From: Zhengitettix transpicula
Lineage: Eukaryota > Arthropoda > Insecta > Orthoptera > Tetrigidae
Length of the DNA: 64,000 nucleotides
NCBI GenBank assembly: GCA_037074705.1
Contig: CM073590.1
Span: 213,324,746 to 213,388,745 of the forward strand
Direction: 5' to 3'
Part shown: in pieces, positions 9,236-22,850 of the stretch
Numbering within the stretch: the stretch's first letter is position 1
Layout of the letters: every line of letters begins with the position of its first letter
Made by a program: the position numbers and the translations under genes
Notes under the pieces: model-generated
What the model saw: the letters and a program-made list of their open reading frames with translations, nothing else
What the model was told of the DNA's origin: nothing
The model's database searches: none

Positions 9236-12150
9236 CTGAGAACAACACGGCCATTACTTTAGACCACCAGTTTTATCAGTCAGACGTGTTTCATACTTCT
9301 CATAAGGCTATTATGATTTTCAAAAATATTTTTTTTGGGGGGATTTAAAACGTTATTCAGTTTCCTTTCTGTGTTTAATTGTAAATCTGCTTGAAGCGAC
9401 CGTGTTAAAATTTTTATTAATATTAGGGAGTTGAGGAGGAAAATGGCGAATGGCGTCTATATCAATGTAAAAATAGAAGACTTCATAAAGAGCCATTTTC
9501 TTGAGCACTAGGACCTAACTTCGGTATGACAATAAGAGATTTGTTTCATGTATATTTTAAGGAATTTTCTAAGTAGACCACTGATTGGTATTAAATGTAT
9601 TTCAATGACAAAATAGTGACGAATAGAAAGTTACTTTGGCTTATATAATGAGATATGTTCAAAATGAGCTTGTTTTAAAAAAATTAGAAATATATACATA
9701 ATTGTAAGAAAACTTCTGGAACAGTAACAAGGCTGTAATAAGCTGGTTTTCATTTAACGTATTGTCTGTTATCTTTGGATTAAAAGTAGGAATCAAATGT
9801 AAAATTAATCTGTAACGACCTTTGGCACAAATTATGAACAGCCACCGACTGGATCTTGGAAACATAAGGTACCTTTATGTTATAATGAAATATTTCTGGT
9901 TTCCGAATTTTTTCTGCAATTAAACTCATTCAAAAAATTACAATATCACCCACTGTCTGATATAATTGAGATTACTGAAATATTCTTTCAATTTTACTGA
10001 ACTAAGGCCTGTTTCGTGATTTTGTTTCAGGGCGATGCACCACTGAAATTTCTGAGACAGCTTTACACATTGATTTATCGTTATCCTTACGCCGGGAGTT
10101 GTAATGGGGTCGTATCAAGCCTTCATACTCTTTTTAAGATCAAATGTGATAGTTTCCGGTGAATTGGCTTGCTAATTCGTAAACTAATTTGTCTAGCGGC
10201 ATATTTCAAGGCGATCCAGTGTTTCAGTAGCGTGAGTAAAGCATTTGTGAGAAAATAATTATCAGGTTATGAATCTGGTCCCGTTTGAGCAAACGTTGAT
10301 TGAGCGAGGAGATCCACGCTTCAGTTAGAGGAGCGAGACCCCAAGCGAGTATCTTTAATGGGCATCGGTGCGTTACCAGATCATCTCGTCTTCCTCGGCC
10401 AATGAAAGTTACAACGGTTGAGGAATTCTGCTGGCAACGCAAACCGTCCTGGTAAGCCTCAAATGGGCGTTGTTTCTTTGGCGGCTGCCCTTAGGTAACG
10501 CCACTGGAATCTTACGGTTGCCGTATCATTGCTTAAAAATGTTAATCAAGACGAGGAACTGGGACAAGCGCATTCCGGGAAAGACATTAACGTCACAGTG
10601 GCGACTATTATGAGTTAATTTTCATTCAAGCTTCAGTGCTGTGTGTAAATTTTTTTGCCATTAGGAATATGGGGCGAAATTGAGAGAAAAATGTGAAAGC
10701 GTTAGTCGCAAATGCTGTCCAAATCTAATGGTAAATAACTTCCGGTTTGTTGACATTTATTTAATCACAATTTTTTAAATATAACTGCTCACTTACCTCA
10801 TATTTTGTGAATTGTTTACGGAAATTATTATCCCACCTGGTGATTAAATATTGCCACCTTCGGATTTGTCTCATGCAAGGTTTTTGAAATATATTAGAGC
10901 CAAAGAGTTGCTACACGGACTTTCGCTACGACTGTTTGAACTAAATAACTATTTCATGGTCGCCTGTTGTAGTGTCACTAGTTTTACGGGGACATAAGTG
11001 GGCGTGTGATGATATATCATTTCCGAGCAACTAGTTTGTCAAGATAAACGGTAGTAAACAAATAAGTTTAGCTGTTCCTTGATTAGTTCTGTCGTCAATT
11101 CAGCGACGCAATGTTCGGATCTCCATGACTTTAATGCTGTTGATGTTGAACACGACCAGTTTTATCGATTTAAATTTAAATACTTCTCACGTTCATTCTT
11201 TTTACGTCAAGTTTACTGCTCGTGTTAGAAAGTTTCAAATATTTACGTCATTTTTGTGGCCGTATTACGACAGTTCAGCCATTTCTTCGAATCTGGAACT
11301 GAGTGAAATCATGCGCGAACTTGAAATTAGGTCAATCTGAACAGGACAACTATATACAAAACTTATTTCAGAGTTACATAAGATTAAGCCCTCGACATTT
11401 CTCAGCAGCCGTTTAATAATCACTTCTATACAATCATACAAGACTTTTCAGCAACCAAAATTTCTTTCTGAATTTTAAACTGGACCATTTTGGAGAATAT
11501 GATTGAAGAAGTAGTTCTTAAAATAATAGAATCGCTATGAGAAGAAGTGTACTTAAATTATTTAAAATTGTTAAACGAGGATTCTCGACATCTTGTATCA
11601 AAGACATGAATAGTTATCACGAAAATAATATTATTGCTGTAATTTATAATTACTTTAATTCAATTGATGCATAATGAGCCAAGTATGATCTAGAATTTGT
11701 TATAATCATTATTTATTCTAAGTTATATTCAGATATGCTATATAAAAACTTCATGTACATTTTACGTAATGTAAGTTATGGAGGTTTTATATTACACAAT
11801 AAGAAGCAATAAATCCATGAGAACATATGGTTTAAAAGAAATATTTTCTGAGGTTAGTTATTTTTTACTGGGGAACGTTAGGGATAACGGAAAATGACGA
11901 AGTTGAAAGCTAATAACAGGGGTAACCGCACCTTAGTTTGCATTATATAGGCCTAATTATGATTCTATAATTTACAGTCATTTCTCAATGTTCGAAAAAT
12001 AATAATTTTTTCGATCCATCTCATTTAAATTTCCATTCCGTTTATCTCATCTTTTTTTTATTAAATTTTAATTAAATAAATGAATATAAAGGTTCAGAAC
12101 GAGTTTAATCCCAAAGATCCACTTCAATTGATAAATTGACATTGAAATCA
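9236..12150. other. Intergenic DNA, no gene seen
   Basis: Mostly AT-rich. About 10190-10560 is more balanced in composition (unique-looking sequence without an extended open frame) and could be regulatory, but there is no specific sign. Confidence 0.45.
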
Positions 12151-12183
12151 GTACAAATAGAAAATAAGAAAAACACTATATTT

Positions 12184-12208
12184 AGTCCCTAATTTGGGAC
12201 TTCATCAG
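12184..12208 (-). other. CTGATGA plus perfect short stem (hammerhead-like half)
   Basis: On the minus strand CTGATGA (12208-12202) runs into AGTCCC, a six-base loop and GGGACT, giving a perfect hairpin. The following bases are AAAT instead of GAAAC, so the motif is incomplete and probably inactive. Confidence 0.3.
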
Positions 12209-12589
12209 GAGTATATAATAATAGTTGTAAAAGATGAGATATTAATAATTATTTTTTATTGATACTTCATCAATTATGTTGAATTTTTGTATTAATTTGA
12301 TTGTTTAGAGTGCTATAAACTTCAGATTATCAGGTTTCAAGAAATTGAATTTGATGGATCTGAATTTTTAATAAAATTTAAAATACGTAATCTGGCTTCC
12401 ATGCCGGTTATAACTATATTAATTGGCCATTATATTTATTTTATTTGTTTTTATATGTCAGATAAAATTTCATTTTGAAGTTACTTGCATACTTAGAACA
12501 ATATTCTTATTTGCATCATATATTTTATATAAATCCAAATTAAATTTTATCGTTTACATAAATTTTGAGTTAAGTTTCTTCCTTATTTG

Positions 12590-12690
12590 ATTAATGTAAA
12601 ATTAATTAAATAAAATTGCCAAATAAGACAAAATGAGGTGATAATATAAACACCACACAACGTTTCTGGAATCCTTGTTCCTTTCGAAAG
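12590..12690 (-). repeat. Dispersed repeat end (AGCCAAATAAC family), fragment
   Basis: On the minus strand AAGGATTCCAGAAACGTTG is followed by TGTGGTGTTTATATTATCAC and then TTTTGTCTTATTTGGC. The same order of blocks occurs around 35545-35625. Its terminal part recurs at 16450-16490 and at 22817-22850. The last lies 300 bp downstream of a Penelope-like GIY-YIG relic in matching orientation, so it may be that element's 3' region. Confidence 0.5.
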
Positions 12691-15054
12691 GTGATTAAAA
12701 ACACAAGAGCCCTGCGTGCGACACAACCGCAAAAACCATTTGATGAACTCAAAATCCAATATTTTTTTGGGGGGGAAAAGCCATTTCAATGTACAATATT
12801 AATGGCATGCTGAATGAATAGTGTATTGATGGAAAAATTTAAACCGGTAAAGAACAAAAAATATAACGTACGAAACTAAGTTTCTAAACATGAGATAGAC
12901 GCTATCTTTGATCAGTTTTTCCTTGAAATTTTTTTGTGACGTATTTGAAAAAATCTCTTATGCTTGTTAGTGAAAATATTTGATTCTATAAGACAGCGTA
13001 TTTAATCAGTTCATGTTTGAAATTTTGGTTTGACATCCATTTTTCTGTCATTTCAGAAGTGTGAGTCAACCGTATTTATATATCCAGAATAAATTAAAAG
13101 TTCTCCAGCTTATTCTTCCAATTTTTAAATGCGAACAATTATACTATAAGTATAAAAAGTGTCATGTAAGATAAAAATTGTAATTACGATCTCTCTATAA
13201 GTCCTACGCGACTTTTCGATTGAGTTCAGTTTAATTATAATATTTTACCGAGTTCTGAAACAGTGCCTTAAATATTGTGCTCCATCATTTAAGTGTTAGT
13301 CACCAATATATTGAATTCAGACAAATGTTTTACTTGTATTAAAAAGAATTTGCAAATAAAAGGTAACTGTCAATCTTTGAATCAAAAATTTAGTTTACAA
13401 TACCAAATTTAGGATTGTAAAGATAATTAAATGTTGCAAACATTTTTAAATAAAATCTCGTTCTTTTATATTTTTCGAAATGTCGAGTTTATTTATTACA
13501 GTGTGTAGGATCTTCCAGAGCTGGCATTTATTTTATTTTAGATTACTATATTCCGCCATTCTTTGTTTCAGTCTATATGCTACATGTCTACATACAGACT
13601 ATTGAATATCCGAAAAATGTCTCTACAAGAAAAATCAGTTAAGCGTAATTGGACGCCCATTTAGTCGGAATGACTTGTGGTTGGTATTGTACTTGTATTT
13701 GTACACCTTTGCCAGCCAGTGACTTCAAGGCAGTTTCTTTTCACTGAATGCCTGTGGAGACGCAGCTAATCACAGGTTGTTAATAAGGGACGGAAGTGAG
13801 CAAGTTGGAGGCGGTACGGGTACCGGTACGCGGCAATGGCAGTGAACAGCGAACGGGCCCTGAAATACCAGCCAGAGGTCGATTCCAAGGACGCCTTTAC
13901 TTCACCACCATGACGTGACTTAACATTTCCCACGTCTCACTGGCGACTCTGCTTTCTACTGCACACTTGCGACACACTCGAAACTCTTCGCAGTTTAATA
14001 TTTGACCTGATTTAAGGCTGCTATTTAGTTGCACAATTTTATTAGCCAGTAAGCACCATCAGTCTACTGCGGAACTGTCCATAAAGTCCCACATTTTCAC
14101 TGTGGTGTTTATTTACTCGAGTCTCAGACATCTGGATTCGGAGATGGTCATCGGCTGTGGTCGCATAATTTGAGGGGGCCTGGTGCGTGGGTCTAAATTG
14201 CCAAATTTGCTCGTATAAGGCTTCCGAAGAAAGCTGAAAGATTTATTATCGGCCAACTCCGAGTCAAGTTACACAGAGTTGCATATTAATAGCATCTTGT
14301 AAATCACTCAAATACTCCACAGCAATAAAAGCAAGTGAGAAATCTCCAAGAAAGCACTTAACATCAGTAAAAGAATTTGTTTTCTATGAACACAAGCACG
14401 CATATAATTTATTATTCTAGCAAATTGCCTTGATTACTATATGATAATATGGCCAAAACGTCTTTCGTAACCGACGATTTACACGCCTATAAAAATTGGA
14501 CGGCTATAAAGATACTACATAGTTTATTTTGTCTGTCCGCCAGTTTCCCCCATTCTAAAGTTTTTAATTTTGACTTAAACGTTGTGAACGTCCTAAGATG
14601 TTCTTCGTATGGCAAAAATGCGAATTTTTCTGATAAAATTTCCAAATATTATTTATCGTTTTAACCCTGCTTTTTAATAGTACAACGTATATTTGTGCAT
14701 TCGTATCTAGTACAAAATCCCGACACGCATGTGACAGATGCACGATTTCCGGACAACGATTGACGTTTTCCCGATAGGTCATTTTCCCGATAGGTAATTT
14801 ACCAAAAAGGTGCGTTTGTACGAAATAAAGCATAATATTAATATTTAAAAGCACTTAATAAGTTAATTATCTTATTATACATTATTATTTTTGTAAATAA
14901 TGTTATTAAGTAATGCGTGAGGAAAATTTCAATTAAACGTGGTACACGTATCGCTTATGAATCAGGAAAAAAACCTTTTAGTTTTAAGATAACACAAGAA
15001 CCCATATGGACGCGAGTGGAAGTGGCTTTGCATTAGAAAAGCATGGGAAACAGT
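12691..15054. other. Intergenic DNA, no gene seen
   Basis: About 13680-14180 is richer in G+C and includes a GTACCGGTAC palindrome. A 16 bp unit (TTTTCCCGATAGGTCA-like) is repeated twice in tandem at 14766-14797. No coding pattern was found. Confidence 0.45.
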
Positions 15055-15180
15055 CTATATTATCGGCGAATAAATATTTTATGGGGTCGCTCAGATTCGC
15101 AGTCACTCTCGATGTTTGGAGTGTATAATTTCATCCTGTAATTGTTTGAAGACTGCTTTAGGGGTGGGGTGAAATGTAGT
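15055..15180 (+). repeat. Dispersed repeat (GCGAATAAATATTTT family), copy a
   Basis: CGGCGAATAAATATTTTATGG, then a GTGTATAATTTCA block and GACTGCTTTAGGGGTGGGGT, matches 49543-49690 and 49815-49950 in the same order. The CCCGGG-containing end seen in other copies is missing here. Confidence 0.5.
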
Positions 15181-16922
15181 GACAAAAAATGAGATAACGA
15201 GCAATATTGGTGTCGAATTCGGAATTTTCGTAGTCAATGAGTTTTTTAGATGGAATTATGACACTTTTATAATAATAATAATGACATTGTGATAATAAGA
15301 AAAATAGTCAAAATGATGATTCTTTGTGTGGTATTTATATCATAACATCTTATGTCTGCTTTTGGCTATTCTTCTTCTTTTTGTTTTTTCAAAACAGTCG
15401 TACATTTTTCATTTTTTCATGTTAATATTGTGATAAGTGATAATTTATTAAGATTCTGAGTTGTGATGGAGTTTTATATTACAATATTCTCATAATTTAG
15501 CTCCAAAATAATATGTCTGAGTACTTGGCGTTTATTTTTTCTTTAGTCTCCCTTTCTAAAGTATTATACGAAAATCTAAATCTAAATAAGTATTTTGAGT
15601 AATGAAACTTTGACTATAAATTACACATTAATTCACAGGCACACAAGGAAAGATATTTTTCTCTATTGAACATACTGATATAAAATTTAATTAAAACAGG
15701 TTGGATCTTAAAAATGAATATTAAGAGTATTCTAGCGAAAAAGCAAATGGTGTGGCAGGTAGAAACACAGAGAATTTGTAAACGCATACGAGGAATCTGA
15801 ATCAAAATCCGGATAAAATAACCGTTATGGTGATGAAAAAAGATTCATATGGTTACTCAGTAGCTTGGATTATTTTTCATGTGTGTTGAAATAACAATTG
15901 AGAATAAATCCCTACCCTCGTCAGGTACGATGTGAAATTTATAAATATAGAAAAACTTCCGTCTCTTACGTGTTGACAGTGTGATATGTATCAAAAATAT
16001 GAATTCAGTCTTTCCTTTCATTGAAACCATTTATGTAATTGTGTGTAACACGCCATTCAAAGGCGGAACTTGGGAATGCGGAGGAATGGTGAGTGGGAGA
16101 TATAAAGGATAGGCAGAGAGTGGAGAAGAGAAAGACAAAGAGAGTGAGAGAGGAGGGAATGACAGCTAAGGTCGAGAAAGTAAGTTCTTTGTGCTTCACA
16201 TCTTGCTTCATGCTGTTTGCGGAGGTGGACTACAACGATTCTAGTTTATTAAAAAACAAGGAGAGAGAACTGAAAGAAAAACATATATATGGCAAGTTAT
16301 TTTCATTGTTCAATAGAAAAAAAAAGAATAATATTAATCGTGACGTTTTATACCTAATGACGACGGTATTGCGACGTCGGCAACACAATAATTTTTATTT
16401 TATAAATTAAATTGAAGAATATGATTTTCTGTAGTTAGTTAATTTTTATTAGGTAAATAAATAGCCAAATAACATAAAAAATGAAGTGATGATATAAATA
16501 ATATTCTCTGTTATTTTCTGTTTATTTATCGATTTAATACACTTTAAACAAAGACGAATTATATTTTAATTTCAATAATAAACGTCTACCCGCATTATTA
16601 GCGTCTTGTATTTTGGTAACAAGCGAATTGCTTCATTTTAGTGCAGTTATTACTTTACAGTTATACAGTTTGTATATTTTTGTTTTTAAACGTCGAATAG
16701 AAAAAGGATTAATCAAATACAATGCTTTGTTGATGCACCTAGAAGGCACTGTAAATAAAATTGATCTTCAAGGAAAAAGCAAGACAGTTCAAAAAAGAAG
16801 TAAAAAATTTAATAAGCAGAAGCTTTCGACCTATTTGGTAAATAATGTTTTGTACATAACAAATTGATCAAATTAAAGAACAATATAATTAACTATATAA
16901 TTTACTTAAGTATCTACATCTA
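15181..16922. other. AT-rich intergenic DNA
   Basis: No gene seen. The frame at 16093-16410 starts with an Arg/Lys/Glu-rich stretch but has no family resemblance. A fragment of the AGCCAAATAAC repeat lies at about 16450-16490. Confidence 0.45.
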
Positions 16923-17225
16923 AGCTATATTAATTATAATTTTAACACAATTTGAAAAAATAGAGTCATTCATTTTACTGCATACATAATAATTATGGAA
17001 CATACACAGTGATCATAGTTTAAATAACAATATCTTAAGTTGAGTGTGTCATTAGTCATAATATTTCATAGTGTCTATAAAGCTATATTATTTACAATTT
17101 TTAATAAAATTTGAAAGACAAGTGTTATTCAAAAGCTCATACCTCTATATAATTGGCTAATAATATTGAAACATACCTCATTATAAGATCAAATGTATTA
17201 AATTTATCTTTTAATATGTCGTCAA
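16923..17225. repeat. Diverged two-copy tandem repeat, period about 158 bp
   Basis: Both units start with AGCTATATTA and continue through AATTTGAAA and a GGCTAATAAT/ATAATAATT...GAAACATAC/GGAACATAC block. The second unit carries the piece related to the MITE at 5324-5525. Confidence 0.4.
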
Positions 17226-17689
17226 CTAATATAAATAAACACATTTTGCAATAATTTAGAGTCGATTCACAAAATTTTTATATTGTTTAGAAGGAAATAA
17301 TTAGCATCACAACTTCTTCACTCTTATTGCTTTGATAATAATTTCCAACCAGACCAGAAAATATTCTTGTTAATGATTAATAAAAACGGTTAGTATGTTA
17401 ATTCAAGTATAAAATAATTTCATGAATAGTGTTTGGTACCTTGAATTATTTCAAGTTCCTCATTTATCTTTCTCATATATTTTGTGTGTCTTTTACTTTA
17501 TGTATAAAATTAGATTTTTTCCCCAAGATTAATTTCTATATTTTTACGCAACCCTAATAAATTACACGTCTCCCTTTCCAATATATATTAAATAATATGG
17601 AAATTTGCTCCAAGTTTTTACTGAACTTCGTTGTCACTATTAGACGGATTATATTCAGTCACTTTCCTTGTCGCATCAAAATATTATAA

Positions 17690-17830
17690 AATTACTTCAT
17701 TTGCAACATACTTGTTGGTGTTTCCTGGAAGTTAATTCCTAGTTCCACTAAATTATTTACTAGAACTGTTATTACGGCTTATAGGGAAGAATATCATGTC
17801 GTCTGCGAAATATATTTTGTTTCTGATACC
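17690..17830 (-). pseudogene. Possible reverse transcriptase relic
   Basis: On the minus strand (from about 17830 down) one frame reads IRGIRNKIYFADDMIFF. It contains FADD, the usual variant of the YADD catalytic motif of LINE reverse transcriptases, in a normal hydrophobic setting. After a frameshift comes LVNNLVELGIN, which resembles the following LxxL...GLxIN segment. Stops and frameshifts on both sides show it is dead. The match is short, so a chance occurrence is possible. Confidence 0.35.
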
Positions 17831-18637
17831 TCGTATTGTTCTTTACAAATTATTTTTCAGATGGTTCAATTTCGGATGCTATACAATTCCAAAATTTGTA
17901 ACTTTTTTCTGCATTCTAAATCTCACCTTTCACTCTATATTATCTGAAATTTATTTGGGACTTAATGTAATCAATGACTTATGAGGTATGTCAGTACAGA
18001 ACCTGTCTCAATAATATTTCATAATTACTGTACTTATATTTGTTCTTACAGTTTAAGTTATTTACCTTGAAGAAGATATTGAAGTTAACATTGTATAAAT
18101 GTATTATATTAACGTGAACTTACATTTTTTATAATTTCATATACTCAGGGATTTAATCTAAACTTAAAAATTACGATGTATCCATTAATTTTTGACAAAA
18201 TAAAAGATTCCTTCTTTACGTACCTAGTTTCACTTGCAAATGGCTATATCTGTACCATCGTCTCCTGTTGTTTTTGATTGATTTAGAGAATATTTGTCTT
18301 AAATCTGTTTTTTGTAAATGTAATTTCCGTTATAAAAACTTCTCCAAATCATTGTTTTAAAAATTACATTCCTGTATACTCTCTGGTTCATGGTAAAGCA
18401 GTTGCAAATTCATTGACGTTGCTGACATGTAAAGGTTGCCTACTCTCAAATGCTAAACTCGGGATACGAGCCTTATTTCAACTCCGTTGAGGCCATTTAT
18501 CTTGTAGCAAATCAGAAAGCACGTAGCAGATCAGTGTCTTGAGGCCACTTCCAGAGCCGCGGGCGTCGAATAATTGAGGCGACATTCTCCGGTAGCGAGG
18601 CCTTCGTCCAGCGCGTCCTTCGCTGAACCTAAGGTCG
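17831..18637. other. Intergenic DNA, no gene seen
   Basis: AT-rich up to about 18480, then a more GC-balanced block leading into the palindrome at 18638. No coding pattern. Confidence 0.45.
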
Positions 18638-18661
18638 CAGTATCTCACATGTGAGATACTG
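18638..18661. repeat. Perfect 24 bp palindrome
   Basis: CAGTATCTCACA is followed immediately by its exact reverse complement TGTGAGATACTG, with no spacer. It sits at the edge of a GC-richer block (18540-18640). Confidence 0.85.
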
Positions 18662-18980
18662 ACTACTTAGAAATGTACTACGCGAAAATCGTTAGGATGC
18701 TTCTTGGAAGACTCGTAAATGACGCGGAGTTGATTACATTCCATAGTTCTAGATGGAAGGAGAAGATCCTGGAAACACAGATGCAGTTTACTTTCACCGT
18801 TCCGTCCACAAAGTAATAACCACTGATTTTCTGGTAGATACAAAGTTGCTACCAAAGACACTGTAAATTAAATTCACTTAAGAGACATAAATTTCTAAGA
18901 GTATTCATAAAAATTAATCAGGACAAATCATTATTATTTAAAACGAAAATTAAAAATATTAGGGATTTGAAAATATAATA

Positions 18981-19030
18981 AACTAGCTGGGTGGCCGGCG
19001 TTGCCCGGGTATTTATTTATATGTCAGGAA
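18981..19030 (-). repeat. Dispersed repeat end with CCGGCGTTGCCCGGG core
   Basis: AACTAGCTGGGTGGCCGGCG followed by TTGCCCGGG is the reverse complement of the right end of the copies at 26482-26648 and 49780-50045, which finish in ACCCGGGCAA or ACCCGGGAAA. This copy is therefore in opposite orientation to those. Confidence 0.5.
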
Positions 19031-20170
19031 AAGTATTTAATTAGACATTAATCTGTTGGTCAACACGTAATTTAAGCTTCGCATTTTTGAATATTTTTAT
19101 TTCACGCCCTTTACACTACTTTTGCCGAAACAATGTTAATTTTACCATTACCGGTATAATGATTCATTGTGCCTTAATCGAGTCATGTCTTTAGAGGAGC
19201 AAAAATGCGGGCATAGCTCGATTCTTTCCCAGAACTAATGATAGCCCGTTTCCTTCCCAGCTGTTCAGAGGTAAACAACAGGAAACGTCCCGATTCCTTC
19301 CCAACGTGTAGTGAAGTGGAATGCATATATATCGTAGATTTTTATTTTCATATCACGTTTAATTTATTGAAAAGTTCAATAAAATATAATGAGAATTATT
19401 TAACTAATGACAATTTAGAAAACTATATTTTTGAATGCTACCAAAATGTAATGACTATCATTTTTAGGTTTGTCAAATAAATAAAAATACTCCAGAATTT
19501 CTGGAAAAAATTGCAAAAATAACCTTGAACGAACCACGCAAAGAAAATTATTATGCTGAAAAACCAATATAACAGTCACGAAATTGGATCTTATATCTCG
19601 TTTTCATCTGAATTGTTTCAGACAGTTTATTTAATTAAAAATCTGAAGATAATACAAATACTTAACAAATTGTTCATTTAATTAATTAAATAAACTACCT
19701 AAATCTCGTCATAAACTGTATTATAAATACGATGTGAATAATTCGTAGAGTTGAAACTGTATGCTCTTTAAAAATGGAAGAATGATAAAAAATTTTAAAG
19801 TTGTTCCTCCGGTAGGTAATTGATAGGTTGATATAATTTAGTTAAGTCTAGATTTATTATATTTGTTGATAAAAACTCTTCTAAAATAATCCGGCATAAT
19901 AAATTTAGATTTAATTTTTAATTATTTTTGTGGAATTCTAGGTAAGATAAACTAATTGTTTAATCAACTGAATTATAAACCAATATATTATATATTATAA
20001 TTCCAATTTGGAATGAGGGATGGCTTCAGTTTAGATTTTAGGCTAGTTATCGTTGAACACTTTGATGAATTGAGTATGATGTTGGGAATATTATTAATAT
20101 TTTGTGATTCTTGGTGCCAAGGTTATGTAGGAGAGAAGGAAGAATTTATAATATTTTCTTTATAAATAAA
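19031..20170. other. AT-rich intergenic DNA
   Basis: No gene seen. At 19210-19310 a motif like CCCGATTCCTTCCCA recurs three times in imperfect form. Confidence 0.4.
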
Positions 20171-20300
20171 ATTGAAACTTTACCTGACTTGTATTAAATA
20201 TAAATATAATTAGTATCAAAACATCAGAATTTATAAACATTAAAATTTACAATTAAGTACAAAACGTATCTTTCCTTTTCTTAGGAACTTCTTCATTTCA
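20171..20300 (-). repeat. Dispersed repeat with CTGAAGA...GAAAC core, copy 2 (decayed)
   Basis: Partner of 5610-5740, in the same orientation. The core is mutated here (ATGAAGA and GATAC), so any ribozyme-like function would be lost. Confidence 0.45.
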
Positions 20301-22059
20301 AATAAAAATAAATAAATAAATATACTGAAGAAGACATACTTAATAAACAAGCAATTAAAATATTATGAGAATTTTTATAAAACTCAATTTATTTATTTGT
20401 TTGGGATTCAACCTGTTATTTTCTGTTTCATTATAGTGCTCATTAACTTTTAGATGGTACTAAAGAGATCTCCAAGCAAAGGGAAGAAACAGTCGTTTTT
20501 TAATTGTAAATTTTAAGATCAATTCTCATTATTAAATTTATTTTTCTAGGACGATTTAGTAACAAAGAAGATAATATTATTGTGCCTTCTTATTTTTCAA
20601 AGAATTTTCTCAAAAAAATTCAGTACATTTGTTCACACTAATTTGTTTTAATCTTAGGGGTGGATATGTAATATAAACAAGATATTATTGGAGTGTTAAC
20701 AGTGATGCAAATTTCGTAGTCTCAAAGTTTTTTCAAAGAATTCTGGCACGGAAACTACGTTCACTATTCAGCCAGATCCAGCCAGGAAGAGCATTTGAGG
20801 ACGTGAAGAGAGCAACAACCAGTCTGGACTCTTTCCAGAGCCCCGGTCCTTTGCAATTTCCTTAATAGAGCATTCACTTGCGTCATAATGCGCACATTCT
20901 TTACTCGCTGACAGAGTGAAACCTTATACAAGACTGAGTTACGTTTAGAAGTTACACGGCAGGCATTTAAAATAGGTCTACTGAATGAACTGAAACATAC
21001 GACGCTCAAATGAAATAACATTATTCATGAAATATTACAGTTGAACAATAGTAAATTCATTTCTGATATAAAAATATTGAAGAAATAGAGCAATTAAACA
21101 TTCAGTTTTGTTTGATAAATGTTTGAAAAATGATAAGAAATAAATGATTATGATAGAAAGAGATGCCGTAACAGAAATACGGGGTTAAACAATTGTGGCA
21201 AACAAACGTCTTACTGAATTGCGTATTACTTGAGGAAAAGACGTGGGATCGTGCCGGACTGTCCAACGACGAAAATAAATTACTGGAAAGTCCAGTGAAA
21301 TAATCTGACAGCAAAAAGTGGATTGATCGTCGATCTTCTGGAAGCCCAACTGTTTCTTCACGTGTACATCAAAGCTTCGCGGTTGTATTCGTGCAAAACT
21401 CTGTGCCGTTGTCAGGACACACCAGTAATAACTTTCTTTCTAACCTTTTCTTCGTGAGGATTAAGCAGGAAGACAATATGTTTCTCCCCAAGCGAATAGG
21501 TTGTCATTAATAAATCTGTAAAACGCGCGTGCAGTGTGTCATTATTAACTATGGAAGAGTCACGAGAAGTTTTGGTCGGCATTGTTATTTTTCAAGGAAG
21601 CTTATACTGCATGTAAGAGTTTAGGTAACGTCTGATTGTGGAACGGCTATATCTGGAGGAGCAGCGTACAGATCAGTATGGACTGAAATTGACGTTCACA
21701 TGCTATGCACTGAGGGCTGTGAACAACGGTGTATAATTTTTTTTGAAAATTCTACATTTTAAAGGGATATAGTTTAATACTCTTATTATAAAACTTATAT
21801 GCTGAAACGAAGTGAAATAGAAACAATAGAAAATTATAAAGAATATAAACGAATGGAAAGTAATGTCATCATTTAATCAGAGGAGCCATACATTCAGGGA
21901 AAAATATATTCCAACTGATATAGGGATTGCACATATTGTTGATTTTAAATTATGTATAAAATTAAAATAAATATAAAATTCTGTTCGACACATGATGTAG
22001 AGAAGAGAAACTTCAGTATTGTAGAATGATTAAGTGTAGATCTATACTAATACAGATTC
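20301..22059. other. Intergenic DNA, no gene seen
   Basis: AT-rich with a more balanced patch at 20760-21020 and 21300-21720. The frames there have no recognised motif. Confidence 0.4.
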
Positions 22060-22520
22060 ATAAAAAATATTAATATATACTGGGCAAGATGGCAGTTCAG
22101 AATCAATTATAAACAAAAATTACTTGAAAATTATTATATTAACAAAAAAGACTACACAAAATCACTTTTATTAACAACATACCCATCAATATTAAAAATA
22201 TATCATTCTTCCAATAATAAAGAATATAAAGTGTCAAATAATTGTATTATTTAATCGAACAACATTGACGTAATAGTAATTCTTATCATTTGTTCTGAAC
22301 TACTGCAACGATTATTTCAATAATTTAGATAACCACAACATAAAATATAAATTTTCCTGTAAAGAAAAAAAATGTTTGTTAGTTTAAGTCAAACAAAACA
22401 TTAAAAATCGCCTGAAATAGCATATTTAGGAATTGAAACAAACTTGTGACAAATATTCACTTCTCAGTAATCATATTATCTAAAATAATCACATTTTAAT
22501 TTTCAAAAAAACCACATAAT
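22060..22520 (+). pseudogene. Penelope-like retroelement fragment (GIY-YIG endonuclease relic), copy 1
   Basis: Around 22360-22480 the plus strand reads, across stops, QNIKNRLK*HI*ELKQTCDK and then SLLSNHII. This resembles the conserved part of the Penelope GIY-YIG nuclease after the YVGQT motif (T-R-xx-K-x-R-xx-EH-I). Upstream, ATCATTCTTCCAATAATAAA and NKEYKVSN match the second copy at 23930-24260. Several in-frame stops show the fragment is long dead. Penelope elements encode an RT fused to this nuclease; the RT part is not visible here. Confidence 0.5.
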
Positions 22521-22816
22521 ATTCTTACTCAAAAGTTTAGTTACGTCTTTTTTGGTTTCGAGCTGTTGATGGAATCCTTTAATTTACTTTATAACTGGCA
22601 CTTTTGAGTTTAATGTACAGTGATTTATCTTTTTAATATAAGTCGTTTTTACGTATATTTGAATGAGATCTGATTATGTGGTTTTCTGATCGTTGATTAT
22701 CATCTAAATTAGATTTATTCCACTCCAAGGCCCTAGAAATAATTTCTTGTCCATTAATAAATGTGAAATATGGATACTTAAATATAAAATATTATACATA
22801 CATCTCATAATTTTGT

Positions 22817-22850
22817 CTGTTATTTGGCTATTTATTTACCTAATTACAAT
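22817..22850 (+). repeat. AGCCAAATAAC repeat end
   Basis: TTTTGTCTGTTATTTGGCTA followed by TTTATTTACCTAATTA is the reverse complement of the terminal segment at 35399-35440 and 16450-16490. It lies downstream of the GIY-YIG relic in the orientation expected for a 3' end of that element. Confidence 0.45.
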
